From NCBI RefSeq assembly GCF_910591885.1, contig NC_063275.1, positions 20,882,501 to 20,946,500 of the forward strand: a stretch of 64,000 nucleotides of DNA, written 5' to 3'. The translations under genes and the position numbers were made by a program. This document shows positions 52,669-62,170 of this stretch, piece after piece (positions within the stretch are counted from its first letter, which is position 1; every line of letters begins with the position of its first letter). The notes beneath the pieces are model-generated. The model was not told the DNA's origin and ran no database searches. It saw only the letters and a list, made by a program, of their open reading frames with translations. Origin of the DNA: Bombus terrestris. Its lineage: Eukaryota > Arthropoda > Insecta > Hymenoptera > Apidae.

Positions 52669-54131
52669 TCTAGTTATGATCTATAAAGATAAAGGAAACG
52701 ATCAAACAACTTAATAATTGATAGAAGTACATGCATAACAAAAGGCGAGATAGTATTGATAGTATAAAAAAGTATATATACATATATATATTAACGTTAT
52801 TGTTTATAATAACATAATAGTTTCTTTAATATTAAATATCAATAAAACAGCAAATTAAATATATTCTATAATGATATTTCTTTTTACAACAAATAATTTC
52901 ATATTTTTTTCCTATTGAATAATAAAAGTTTAAATTTCTTGTCTCTATAGAATCGATAATCGATAGGATAAGAAGTAATGCGAGAATCGCAAGCAGTTCA
53001 GCTTCCGGAAAGTTTATTAAGTTTGAAAGTGTCGGTTAAGAGAGCCTTGCATTTTTATTGCCAAAAAATTAAACAAAACGGTGAATAAAGCAGTGTAAGT
53101 ATTTTGTATTCCATGTTTTTATTTCTTTTTAATGGAATTAGCTTCTGTTGCGTCCAGTTTTTTGGGCTATAGTCATTAAAGCAATGATATAAGATGCTCT
53201 TTAAGAGATTTGGTTTGTAAGCAAACTGTATCTTATTTCATAATATTTAATATTTTATTTTATAAATATTTATGTTTTTTGCAATTATAATCATTCAGAA
53301 ATATGAATTAAAAATTTTTCTATGAATAACAAGCTAAACTTAATTGAAAAGTATATTCTATTCAGTTTTATATTTCATTATTTATATATATTCTAACAAG
53401 TACTTCCAAAATTTTTGTTTAGGCCTATCGTTAGCCTAGAAAATCTTTACAATATTTAAACTGACGGTTCATTGCACGGTTTTGGGCGGAAGGAGTCACT
53501 AGTTGTACCTTGACACAGGAATTTTGCTGTTGAAAATTGTGGCGGTAATGGTAAGTATAATACTAATCATTTATACGTATCGACTACATATTGTTTGTGC
53601 ATGATTACTAGTTTTATTTAATCCTGTTGCGTTCTTTCAATTATTGTCGATCCAAGCGTATTTTTCTATCGTTAACAAATTCCTTAAACTTGAGGAACAT
53701 ATGAAATAATTGTTACTGACATACGTGATTTTTTATTTTAATTTTTTGATAGAAAATTTGTTAAAACTTTTTGTTAAAACAAGATTAAGATTCAGATATA
53801 AAAAATGTAGGACTATAGCAGGGTTAATTAATATTTGTAGTTCAATGTAGATAGCTAAAAGTCCTAAAGGAAGTTCGAAAAATTTTTAAATAGACTGCAA
53901 ATACTTCGTAACTCTGTTATTAGCTTGAAAGACGTTATAAACTATATCAAGGTCAATTACAAGAAAGTAATTCTCTGTGATTGCTATCTTATTCTACGTT
54001 ATGTCGATAACGTTGGTAACGACACTAAAATGGTAAAAACACACGGTTATGGTTTGATTTCTGTCTTCAATTATTTTATTTTTCAATGATTTTTTGTAAT
54101 AGAGCGTGACAGGAAAACTATCAAATAGGAA
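52669..54131. promoter_or_regulatory. Divergent promoter region of DTWD2 and METTL18
   Basis: No coding gene is supported here. TTCCGGAA near 53015 is a palindromic ETS-type site followed by a possible noncoding exon ending at a GTAAGT donor near 53095. A second possible noncoding exon ends at 53550. Both donors read in the METTL18 direction. TATA-like elements could not be assigned in such AT-rich DNA. Confidence 0.45.
53470..53550 (+). other. Candidate 5' noncoding exon of METTL18 ending in ATG
   Basis: A GC-richer block ends GTGGCGGTAATG directly followed by the donor GTAAGT. An acceptor (GTAATAG) at 54102 would join it to the exon holding the METTL18 start at 54132. The joined ATG opens a short upstream ORF (starting MSVTGKLSNR) that overlaps the METTL18 start in another frame. 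Its 5' boundary is a guess. Confidence 0.4.
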
Positions 54132-55416
54132 ATGTTTAAATTCGGATTTTCGGAAAATAAACAGGATGAAGGTATTTTTATATATTTCATTTCTCTATAA
54201 CTAATTAAAATTCTCAGCATCGAGAATTATTTTTGAGGTTATGCTTGCGTTATCCTTCCGTATATATATAATTGTTGAACGCGATCCAAGTTTTCGTTGA
54301 ATTAGTGTTTTAAAGAATAAGTGTATGAAGAAGAAATGAATAAAACTATTATTTTAGTGAAAGGTGAAGATACTAAAAAATCAACACTCAATTGGATACC
54401 TGCCTCAAAGGTGGAGGTATCGGAATTGGAATTGCAAATCGAGAACCGATATGAACCTAATGATTACAGAGAATGTCTGCTTTTTCCGGATTGCAAATTA
54501 AAATTAATTCAACATGAAAAGGCGTTACACGATTTGCAAAAGTATAATTGTACAAATATTTTAGAGGCAGAATCGCAACATTCTGATCGTATTCCCGCTA
54601 AATACGAAGGTAGACTATATTTAATTTTCCTTAAAACAATATCATTTACTTTCTAAAAAAGTTTCGTCATCATTAACGACAGTAAAAAATTGTTGAATTG
54701 TTCGATTTCTTGTATAAAGGTGGCTTAAAAATCTGGGAGTGCAGTTACGATTTAGGCCAATACTTATTAAAAAATATCGAATTTCAAGATAAATTTGTTT
54801 TGGACTTAGGATGCGGTACCGGTATTATTGGTCTTATTGCTCTTCTTAAAAATTCCATCGTTCATTTTCAAGATTATGTTCGTATTTATCATGATATGTT
54901 CATGATGTGGCTTATAAAGTTGATTTTACGATTAATTACCATTACAGAATGTAGAGGTAATTAAAACTGTAACGATCCCGAATGTTCTATTGAATTTTGA
55001 GGATCGAGAGAGCGTATTAAATAGGTGTCAATTTTTTTGCGGTGATTGGGAATCCTTCACAAAATTGCGTGATTCTAACAATGGGGATGAATTCGTAGAA
55101 TACGATCTGATTTTCACAAGTGAAACAATTTATGACCCCGATAATCATAAAAAATTGTATGAAGTTTTCAAACGTAGGCTCAAAGCGAATGGCATTGGGC
55201 AAGTACAATTATTATCTAATCTTGGTTTCGACTTTTATGAGAACACAATATAACATTGGCTCACGTGATATTCTTAGGTTTATTGCCGGTAAAAGTTATT
55301 ATTTCGGTGTCGGTGGAGGAATGTGGCAATTTCAGAACCTAATAGAGGAAGATGCTATTTTTGATGTTGAGATAGTGTGGAGAAATACAGAGGGTATTTT
55401 TCTAAACAAGCAATAA
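54132..55416 (+). CDS. METTL18: Histidine protein methyltransferase METTL18
   Basis: METTL18 methylates a histidine of ribosomal protein L3 with SAM and tunes translation. Exons: 54132-54171, 54322-54609, 54720-54877, 54948-55198 and 55278-55416 (TAA), giving 291 residues. The start MFKFGFSENKQDE resembles the family N-terminus. GGLKIWECSYDLGQYL precedes motif I LDLGCGTGIIG; HFQDY, FTSETIYDPD and SYYFGVGGG are all diagnostic. The second exon uses an unusual acceptor (AATAAG) needed to keep frame. The fourth intron has a GC donor (GG, then GCAAGT); reading through it instead would end the protein within 20 residues (stop at 55253) and lose the FGVGGG segment. It is tail-to-tail with PNPO. Confidence 0.9.
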
Positions 55417-55570
55417 TTATATATATAATTTATTTATATATATAGTTTATTTATATAGTTTAAAATATATGTAATTATATTTGTATATTATATATATATA
55501 TACATTTTTAGGATTACAAAGAGAAATTCTAAAAATTACAAGGAAGCAACAATCTTAGGTTGATTTAGAA

Positions 55571-55576
55571 TTTATT
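55571..55576 (-). terminator. Candidate poly(A) signal of PNPO
   Basis: TTTATT reads AATAAA on the minus strand, 79 bases past the PNPO stop. A second one is at 55429-55434, just 13 bases after the METTL18 stop. Confidence 0.45.
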
Positions 55577-55627
55577 ATTCTAGAAGCATTATTCTTTTTG
55601 TAATTTGTAAAACAAGAAATGTTATTT

Positions 55628-55633
55628 AATAAA
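55628..55633 (+). terminator. Poly(A) signal of METTL18
   Basis: This is the first AATAAA after the METTL18 stop and it lies 22 bases before the PNPO stop codon, so the METTL18 transcript would enter PNPO's coding end on the opposite strand. Confidence 0.5.
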
Positions 55634-55654
55634 AAATATCTTTTCTTGTATTAT

Positions 55655-57613
55655 CTAGGGAGATAATCTTTCATAAACCCATCCGTCATCTCCTCGATGG
55701 AGTAATACGTCGTCGATTTTTTCGTTTGGCGTAGGCCGTCTGAAACGAATTCTATCGTGTAAACGATCGCTTTGACCTTGCCAAAATTCTACGGAATGTG
55801 GAATAATGATATACCCTCCCCTAAAAATTAGATTAGATTATTATCGTACACGATGCGTTTTTAATAATTCATCGAATTACCAGCAGTCTGGTCTTTTAAC
55901 TTGACCCTCTGGGAACTGCGCCAGTAATTCTCTTTCTTTCACAATAAGCGTCTCTCTACTCGCGATCACACTACTTTGTTTACTAGACATTGATCCTATT
56001 TGACTCGCATATGGTCGGGTTTGGAAATAATCATCCGAGTCTTCTGGAGAAGTTTTTACTGCTCTGCCTTCTATACGCACCTAATAAAAAAATTTGTTCA
56101 ACATTTTCATTAAACATAATTTCTTACTTTAATAGTATAATAATATGCTAATAATTTGTAAACGTTAATTTAAGATAATATTTTATTTCTTCCTATAGCC
56201 AATGTATATCGGTATAATGTCTCTTACGCCTCGTCTCAAAGATTGCCAATAGAAGTACGCCGCTACATTTGAGTTTTGAGCCTAAAAAAATTGTTAAATA
56301 TAGTACTTATACATATCGTTACAACCGTTGCAAATTGAAAATATAATGTACTTACTATATCGCGACCTTTTCTACTTTCGTAATTCGTATAAAATTTGAA
56401 ACCATCGTTACCATAATGTTTTAGTAACACTGGTCGTATGGACGGAATTCCATTTCTGTAAAAAACGATACTGTAGGAAATATCTTATAATAGGCAATGC
56501 CAAGCGATTTATTCAGTATTACTTAGTAGCTGTGGCAAGATACATGGTGTTTGGCTCGAAAATTTGCGGGTCCTTGGAGGCTTCCTCGAACCATGCTTTA
56601 AATTGACCAATAGGCTCCTTGCTAACAAGTTGTTCCTCCGTAAAAGTTTCGTTTCTGCCTTTGTACCTAATTCGCATATCTACAAGAAGTAAGTAATTAG
56701 ATATTTAGAAGTTTACCTTCAACTTCGATTTCGATGATTTTTTAATGCATTGTAAAACTCAACGTTTTGAACTTTTTTTGAACTTTTTCCTATATAACTG
56801 TAGATTAGCTTTAGTTTCCGAGATATTCACGAAAGTTATCAGCGCTATTATAGAGAATTCTGCCTATAATTATACGTCTGTGGTAGCGTTTGCGTCAGTA
56901 TTGGTTCTTGGTAGTCTTGTAGTGGGCAGGTATAATGATATAATCGAAACCTAACTTTTATGTTTTGTTTAAAGTATATGTAAGTGAGAGTCGAGCGAGC
57001 ATATACGAGACTGTACTATATTTTATAATTCAATTAAAAATGAATAACATTGATGTATTGCGTTTGGGTTTGGGCTAATATTTTTAATCTGGTTGTCGCA
57101 AAGCGGCCGGCTACGTTTGTGTGAAATAATAAAAATTTATTCTTTTCGTAAAATAATAATATCAATGATAAAATAATATCAGATGTCCATGAGGTTTTTA
57201 AATTCGTCCGATCTTCGTTTGTAAGCAGAGAAGTGCTTGATAATCAACGTGCTTGATACGCTGCAGACATAATTCGTAGAATTATTATAATTCACTATTA
57301 TGTCCGACAGATTTTTACCGAAAACTATCGAAAGTATTAAACTTCAAAATACTGATTTCTACAATACATTCAAAAATTATTGAAATCGATGAGGAGGGCA
57401 TTGTGAATAATTACCAAAAAATGTTTGCTTTAAAATCGTGAAAGGCTTTCGTTTAAAAGTTACGTAAATGGTAATAAAAAGAAATTCTCTTTTATAATAA
57501 TAGTTACTTTTATAATATACGAAATATACTTTTATAATAATTACAAAAGATAAAGTTATACCTCCGATGTCAACACCGAACTTCGCATCTGCAGTAAGTT
57601 TTGAAGATGACAT
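55655..57613 (-). CDS. PNPO: Pyridoxine/pyridoxamine 5'-phosphate oxidase
   Basis: PNPO oxidises PNP or PMP to PLP, the active form of vitamin B6, with FMN. Sense exons: 57613-57562, 56679-56523, 56455-56356, 56281-56228, 56080-55881 and 55820-55655 (TAG), all GT-AG and in phase, giving 242 residues; the human protein is about 260. Core features: MRIRYKGRNETFTEEQL then FKAWFEEA at the start of the fold, ATATKNGIPSIRPVLL and FYTNYESRKG for FMN binding, FYWQSLRRGVRIEGRA, SKQSSVIASRETL, and the C-terminal dimer and substrate block WGGYIIIPHSVEFWQGQ, RLHDRIRFRR, ending YERLSP. The first exon is short and starts MSSSKLTADAKFG; the ATG at 57613 is the first in frame, but a further upstream exon cannot be excluded. 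No convincing mitochondrial signal is seen. Confidence 0.95.
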
Positions 57614-57829
57614 GATGCCGATGCTACTTAGAGACACTTCATACGCTAAGTGTTGGAAAAATGTAAGCTTAAGAATAACAGATTATAACAGAATAAGTAT
57701 AACATCGAACAATCTTATCAAACCGTGGAAAATATACATAATATCAGAGAAGTAACGGAGCTCATATGCATTGTCTTTGTTCCACAGTACAGTGCTGTCT
57801 CTAGCGGTCTACTACTGAAGGTCCTATTT

Positions 57830-57882
57830 ATTGGGTTGGCAACTATGCAGATTTTGCATTAGGTGGTATTGGCAACCCAATA
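57830..57882. mobile_element. Miniature mariner remnant (TIR pair)
   Basis: TA, TTGGGTTGGCAA, 25 bases, TTGGCAACCCAA, TA. The ends are inverted repeats with one mismatch (TTGGGTTGGCAA against TTGGGTTGCCAA on the other strand). They match the well-known mariner terminal sequence of Hymenoptera and are flanked by the TA target duplication. The interior is only about 25 bases, so the element has lost its transposase and nearly all internal sequence. Confidence 0.75.
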
Positions 57883-59800
57883 GTTCCACCAAAATGAGAT
57901 ATAATCGCTATTGTTTCACGTTACAAAAGCTTTACTATTACGGTTTTACAGAAATGTATACTTATCTATCTAAGATAGACAAATGTAAGAATAATATAAT
58001 CGCGTTATGTTTTATGGTTTAATCATGCAAAAGTTTGAAGTCCATCACAGTTGACTGTATGGTTTATGGTAAAAAGGTTGTTGATAATCAATATCGATGG
58101 TTTTTGTCCGTGATAGAATAAGGTCTGTGCCGGTAACTGCACAATGGCAGTTCATAGAACTTGTGGACTTTTAGGATAGAGTGCACTGTATTATTCGGCC
58201 ATTTACTTTATGGTAAGACGAGTTTCTGTGTGTTGTACAGGTAGATACTTTATGCAACACTATAGAATTTTATTAGATGATATATAAAATCATTACTGGT
58301 ATCAAATGTCGTTATTAAAAACACATTTTGTGACCTTTCAAGAACACTATCGTAGACATAATGTGAGGCAAATACATGCAAATGTACGAAGAGAGAAACA
58401 TAATTAAATGATTATGTCACGATGAAAGTAAAATGACATCAAAATCTAGTTTCATATTTTAAGGATATAGTATATAGTATAGTATAGTATATAGTATACA
58501 GTGATTTGTTTTCTTTTGTGTTTTATCTCATAATAAAAATAAAAGATAAAATCAATAATTTGTTAATTACATATAATAATATATAAAAGTAATAATTTTC
58601 ATTACATCTCCTCACGTTTTTCGTACTACGGTTGTATAATGGGTGTATAAATCGGATATTCTAGGTACATACCTATACTACTAAAAATCATGTAAATAAT
58701 GATGTTTCTATCGAGTATAATACATTATTTGTTGCATATTGGTATTTCTAAATTCCCTAATATATTTTAGGAAATTGATATTTATTATTAATTCATTGAT
58801 TGTACCAATAATATATTATCCTCGTATGTTTCGTAAAATAACTTGTGTTTTACGTTCTTGTAGTTAAAAAATGTTTCACCACTTTCTCTATAGACAAGCA
58901 GTAGGTCACTTGGAATATTTACTGAAACATTTCCTCATACAGTTATTACTAAATTACCAAATTAGCAAAATATCATTGGGAACACCATACGATCCATAGT
59001 TTCATTTTTATACGACGCATAATTTAAATTTTTATATAAGTAGAATCCATAGAAAAGAAACTTTTACATTTCTAATAGGCCAGGATAAAGTATTTGTTCC
59101 AAGTTTTTATTAGCAGTCACGAGACACCGCAACGAGACTTAATTAACTTCTTGAAGGTAATAAACTGTTTGAAGCATTGGGATTGTTGACAATACAATTA
59201 AAGCATTCGTGAAAGCGGCACCAGTCGATAAATAACTGGGAAAGAAAGAGAGAGAGAGAGAGAGAGAGAGCCCGGTAGGACACGCGAATAGTATCGGAAG
59301 GTGAGATCGTGCCGACGACGTCGCAAAAAGCGGATGACGCCGGTATTTTTAATGGAAAGCCGAAGGCAAGTTGAATAGAACAAGCTTTTGGGTAGGGAAG
59401 CGACACTCAGTTTCTTTGATCAATAATGAAAGTTCTCTCTGTCTCGGTTTCACGTTCTTCTTCGTTTCACTGTCTTCTTTGGCCCCGAGCTATTGGCCCT
59501 CTTTTTCTCTTTCTTCCACCACCGATCTTCTCTATCTTATCTTATACATTTTTAACCCTTATTCCGGCTTCCCCTCCCCCTTCTTGCGAAGGAGGAGGAC
59601 GAAACGGTGCACGAAGGCTCAAAGCGAAAGCCAAGTTCTAACAAGCCTCGAGCCGAGCACCCAACGCTGCTGGCCCTCTCCCTTAAATAATCCACTCCCC
59701 GATCCATTCGTACGAAAGCCTTTTTGTAAAAGCCTGGATAGCCATCATTCAGCGGGGAGAGAGTCTTAAAAAATTTGGGACTTTCGTCGGTCTCTTCGCT
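57883..59800. other. Intergenic DNA with microsatellites
   Basis: No coding gene is supported. TATAG-type repeats lie near 58465-58500 and a GA run at 59245-59270. From about 59280 the DNA becomes richer in GC, producing chance open frames (59371-59769) of low complexity. Confidence 0.55.
59245..59270. repeat. (GA)n microsatellite
   Basis: An uninterrupted AG run of about 24 bases follows AAAGAAAG. GA runs can also bind GAGA factor, but no promoter is apparent beside it. Confidence 0.85.
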
Positions 59801-59804
59801 CGAC

Positions 59805-60520
59805 AGAATTAAGGATCGCGTGCCTGCAGATGGTTGAAATTCGTCGGGAAATATTTCGACATCGGATTAGATGGTCGTCGAGCCTCTTAAGCTGCTTCTT
59901 TGATACATAAAATGACATTAGAATATTCATGGAACCGAAGCCGCGGTATTTACTTACATTTTTTCGGCAAGGGAGAAGTTGAACGTGAAAAGTAAAACAG
60001 TAGTCGTAACAGTAGGTAGAGGAATTAAATCCAGATTGATCGGAAAATACTTCGACACGGATCGGATGTTCGTCGAAGGTTTCAAGTTGGTTTCTTGATA
60101 TTTTTTGCCGTTAGAAGATGATAGATATTTTACATTGTTTTAGAATCTATGTTTTTACATGCATGTTTGCATTCGTATTTATATTTTTTTAGCAAAGGGA
60201 AATTGTAACACGAACGTAAGATAAATGTGAGAAGAAAGACAGTAGTCAGCGGAATTAAGAATTGTGTGTCTATAAGTCGTTAAGATCGGTCGTAAAATAT
60301 CTCGTTATTGGACTGGACACTCGGCGTAAGGACGAAAAGCCGAAGATCCAAAATCTAAGTCGATTCTCTGATAGTTCTTTCCTAGTAAATTGTGATTCAA
60401 GTGAATTTCTTAATAGTCGTGGAACTGAATTCGTGACGTTTACATCTTTTTTATCGGAGAGAACAATTGTACGTAAAAATAGTGCGAAATGTAAGAGAAA
60501 GGACAGTGGATATGGAAATG
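59805..60520 (+). repeat. Degenerate three-unit tandem repeat, about 220-300 bases per unit
   Basis: The same ordered landmarks recur. GAATTAAGG/GGAATTAAAT/GGAATTAAGA occur at 59806, 60021 and 60251. GTCGGGAAATATTTCGACATC, GATCGGAAAATACTTCGACA and GATCGGTCGTAAAATATCTC occur near 59843, 60039 and 60284. A block with TTTTT, GCAAGGGAGAA (or relatives) and ending ACAGTAG occurs near 59960-60005, 60187-60245 and 60448-60515. Units have diverged heavily, so this is an old duplication. An open frame across unit 3 (60262-60594) shows no protein family. Confidence 0.6.
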
Positions 60521-61472
60521 GGTATCTAAATTTTGAGCTTTCAAAGAGGATGCGAAAGATGTTTCTATTTTATTTTATATTTCAAACTAAATAAATACCG
60601 GGAAAAAATATACAATATGAAAATGAATATAAAAATGATTCAAGTTATTAAACTAATATTCAGATACATGTTCTATCATTTACGACGTTTACTCAACCGA
60701 GACGTATAAAAACCCTCGAGAAGTCTTTAAACAGGACATCGAAACATCAATCCTTTTCAACGTCGATTCAAAAACTTTAATTAGTATTTACGGATCGGTG
60801 CTCGTGGAATCGTCTGAATGTTTCCGGCGCCATGACTTCGGCCCTTGTAAATATTGTAACAAAAAGGACTTCCGTTTCTTCCGCGATGAACGAGCCCATT
60901 GTGGCTGGTTTCCTTTGACATTAGCGAAAAACGAGGGAAAGGACGGGTTTCTTGTCTTCTTCGACCTAATAAAAACCTCAAAAAGATCGGCGAGACTACC
61001 ATCGTAGGCTTCTCGTCCTTTCTTTCGCGGCTTTCTTTCTGTCGTTTCTTTCCCTTGTTTGCCACTGTACCTCGGTCAAAAGCTTACGGAGAACAGAGGG
61101 GCTCGGGACACGGATTAGTGTCCTTGCGTAGGATCCGGGTACGCTAAGCAAGCGGTGCGCACGAGGAGGACGAAGAATACGAGAGGAGGGAGGACGAGAA
61201 TTCGTACAAAGCGAAGGGCGAAGAGGAAAGGGGGGTGGCAGGGCGCGGAATAATGCTTAACAAGCCGACTTGAAAGGACGGCCGCCATTTTGAGTCAATA
61301 CTTGAAAGTCTTTGCTCATTAAGAATATTTTACGTCTCCCTCTTCCAACGGAATCACTACCCTCCTCTGGATCACCCACCCCCTTCACCCTCGGTTCGAC
61401 TTTCTTTTTCCACGTTTTTTCATCCCCTATCCTTCTCTCCTTCTGTACCGCGAGTCCATCCCCCCGATAGGA

Positions 61473-61520
61473 AGGGAGAAGAGGAGGGGGAGGGGGTGGG
61501 AAGGAGGAGGCAAGCGGGTG
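61473..61520 (+). other. G-rich tract with quadruplex potential
   Basis: GGG, GGAGG, GGGGG, GGGGG and GGG runs are separated by one to a few purines, so a G-quadruplex could form on the plus strand inside the GC island. Confidence 0.45.
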
Positions 61521-61852
61521 GTTGCACCCTCGAAGATGGAAGTTATTTACGCGGCACTCGGAGCACCCTCCACCATCGCAACCCCGTAACCATTCCCTTT
61601 CCTCGTCGCGTTTCTACGCCGGCCTCCCCCTTTTTCCTTCGGTAAGACGCAGCAATACTGCTACCCCCACCATTTTAACCCCCGCGCTTGCTCCACTCTT
61701 TTCTTTCACCCTCGTTCGTTCTAGTCGCAGTTCCACCATAGACTACCGATGGCCAGCGCAACCCCCTCAACGCGAGCTAAGGGAATTCCGACTTTGCCGC
61801 TGGGCCCACCTCTTCGTCCGACCCACCTCCTCGACCCTTTCAACCTTCACCG

Positions 61853-61875
61853 TCGCTCGCTCGCTCGCTCGCTCG
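61853..61875. repeat. (CGCT)n simple repeat
   Basis: Five CGCT units in a row lie in the GC-rich island. Confidence 0.8.
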
Positions 61876-62170
61876 TTCTCTCGTTCACCTCCGCCTTGCA
61901 ACTTTCCTTCGTGTAATCATCGTCCCATTTCGTGGCGTTTTTCCTAATTCCTACCCAATTTCGCTTTTAGCATTTCAATTTATGGCCGCGAACCGATTTG
62001 TTAGACGTGCCGACCCTCTCGGATCGCTGGATTGCGAGAGCAAGGGAACGACGAGAAATTTCGATGGATAAAATACACCCGCTCGGTGAAATGTTTCTTT
62101 TTTCCACCACGTGTTCTTTCTCTTTCCTTTCGTTATTAAGGGTGAGGTGAGCGGGAGGGGGGGGCAGTAA

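Larger units (their letters stand above)
61140..62170. promoter_or_regulatory. GC-rich island, probable promoter or 5' exon of a neighbouring gene
   Basis: About 1 kb of strongly GC-rich, CpG-containing DNA contrasts with the AT-rich surroundings. It holds GGCCGCCATTTTGAG (61280-61294, a YY1-like GCCGCCATTTT core), a run of polypurine G tracts at 61473-61520, CGCT repeats at 61853-61875 and an eight-plus G run near 62156. The 141-residue open frame 61522-61947 is Pro/Ser/Arg-rich low complexity and is probably not coding. Which gene it serves, and its strand, cannot be told; a long gene beginning here and extending right is likely. Confidence 0.5.

Noticed and set aside
59371..59769. 132-residue open frame near the GA repeat
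   Set aside because: Low complexity in a GC-richer patch, overlapped by other open frames; no family signature.
60262..60594. 110-residue open frame
   Set aside because: Lies in the third unit of the tandem repeat; the other units do not keep the frame.
61522..61947. 141-residue plus-strand open frame
   Set aside because: Pro/Ser/Arg-rich low complexity that follows from GC-rich simple repeats; no domain, no splice context.
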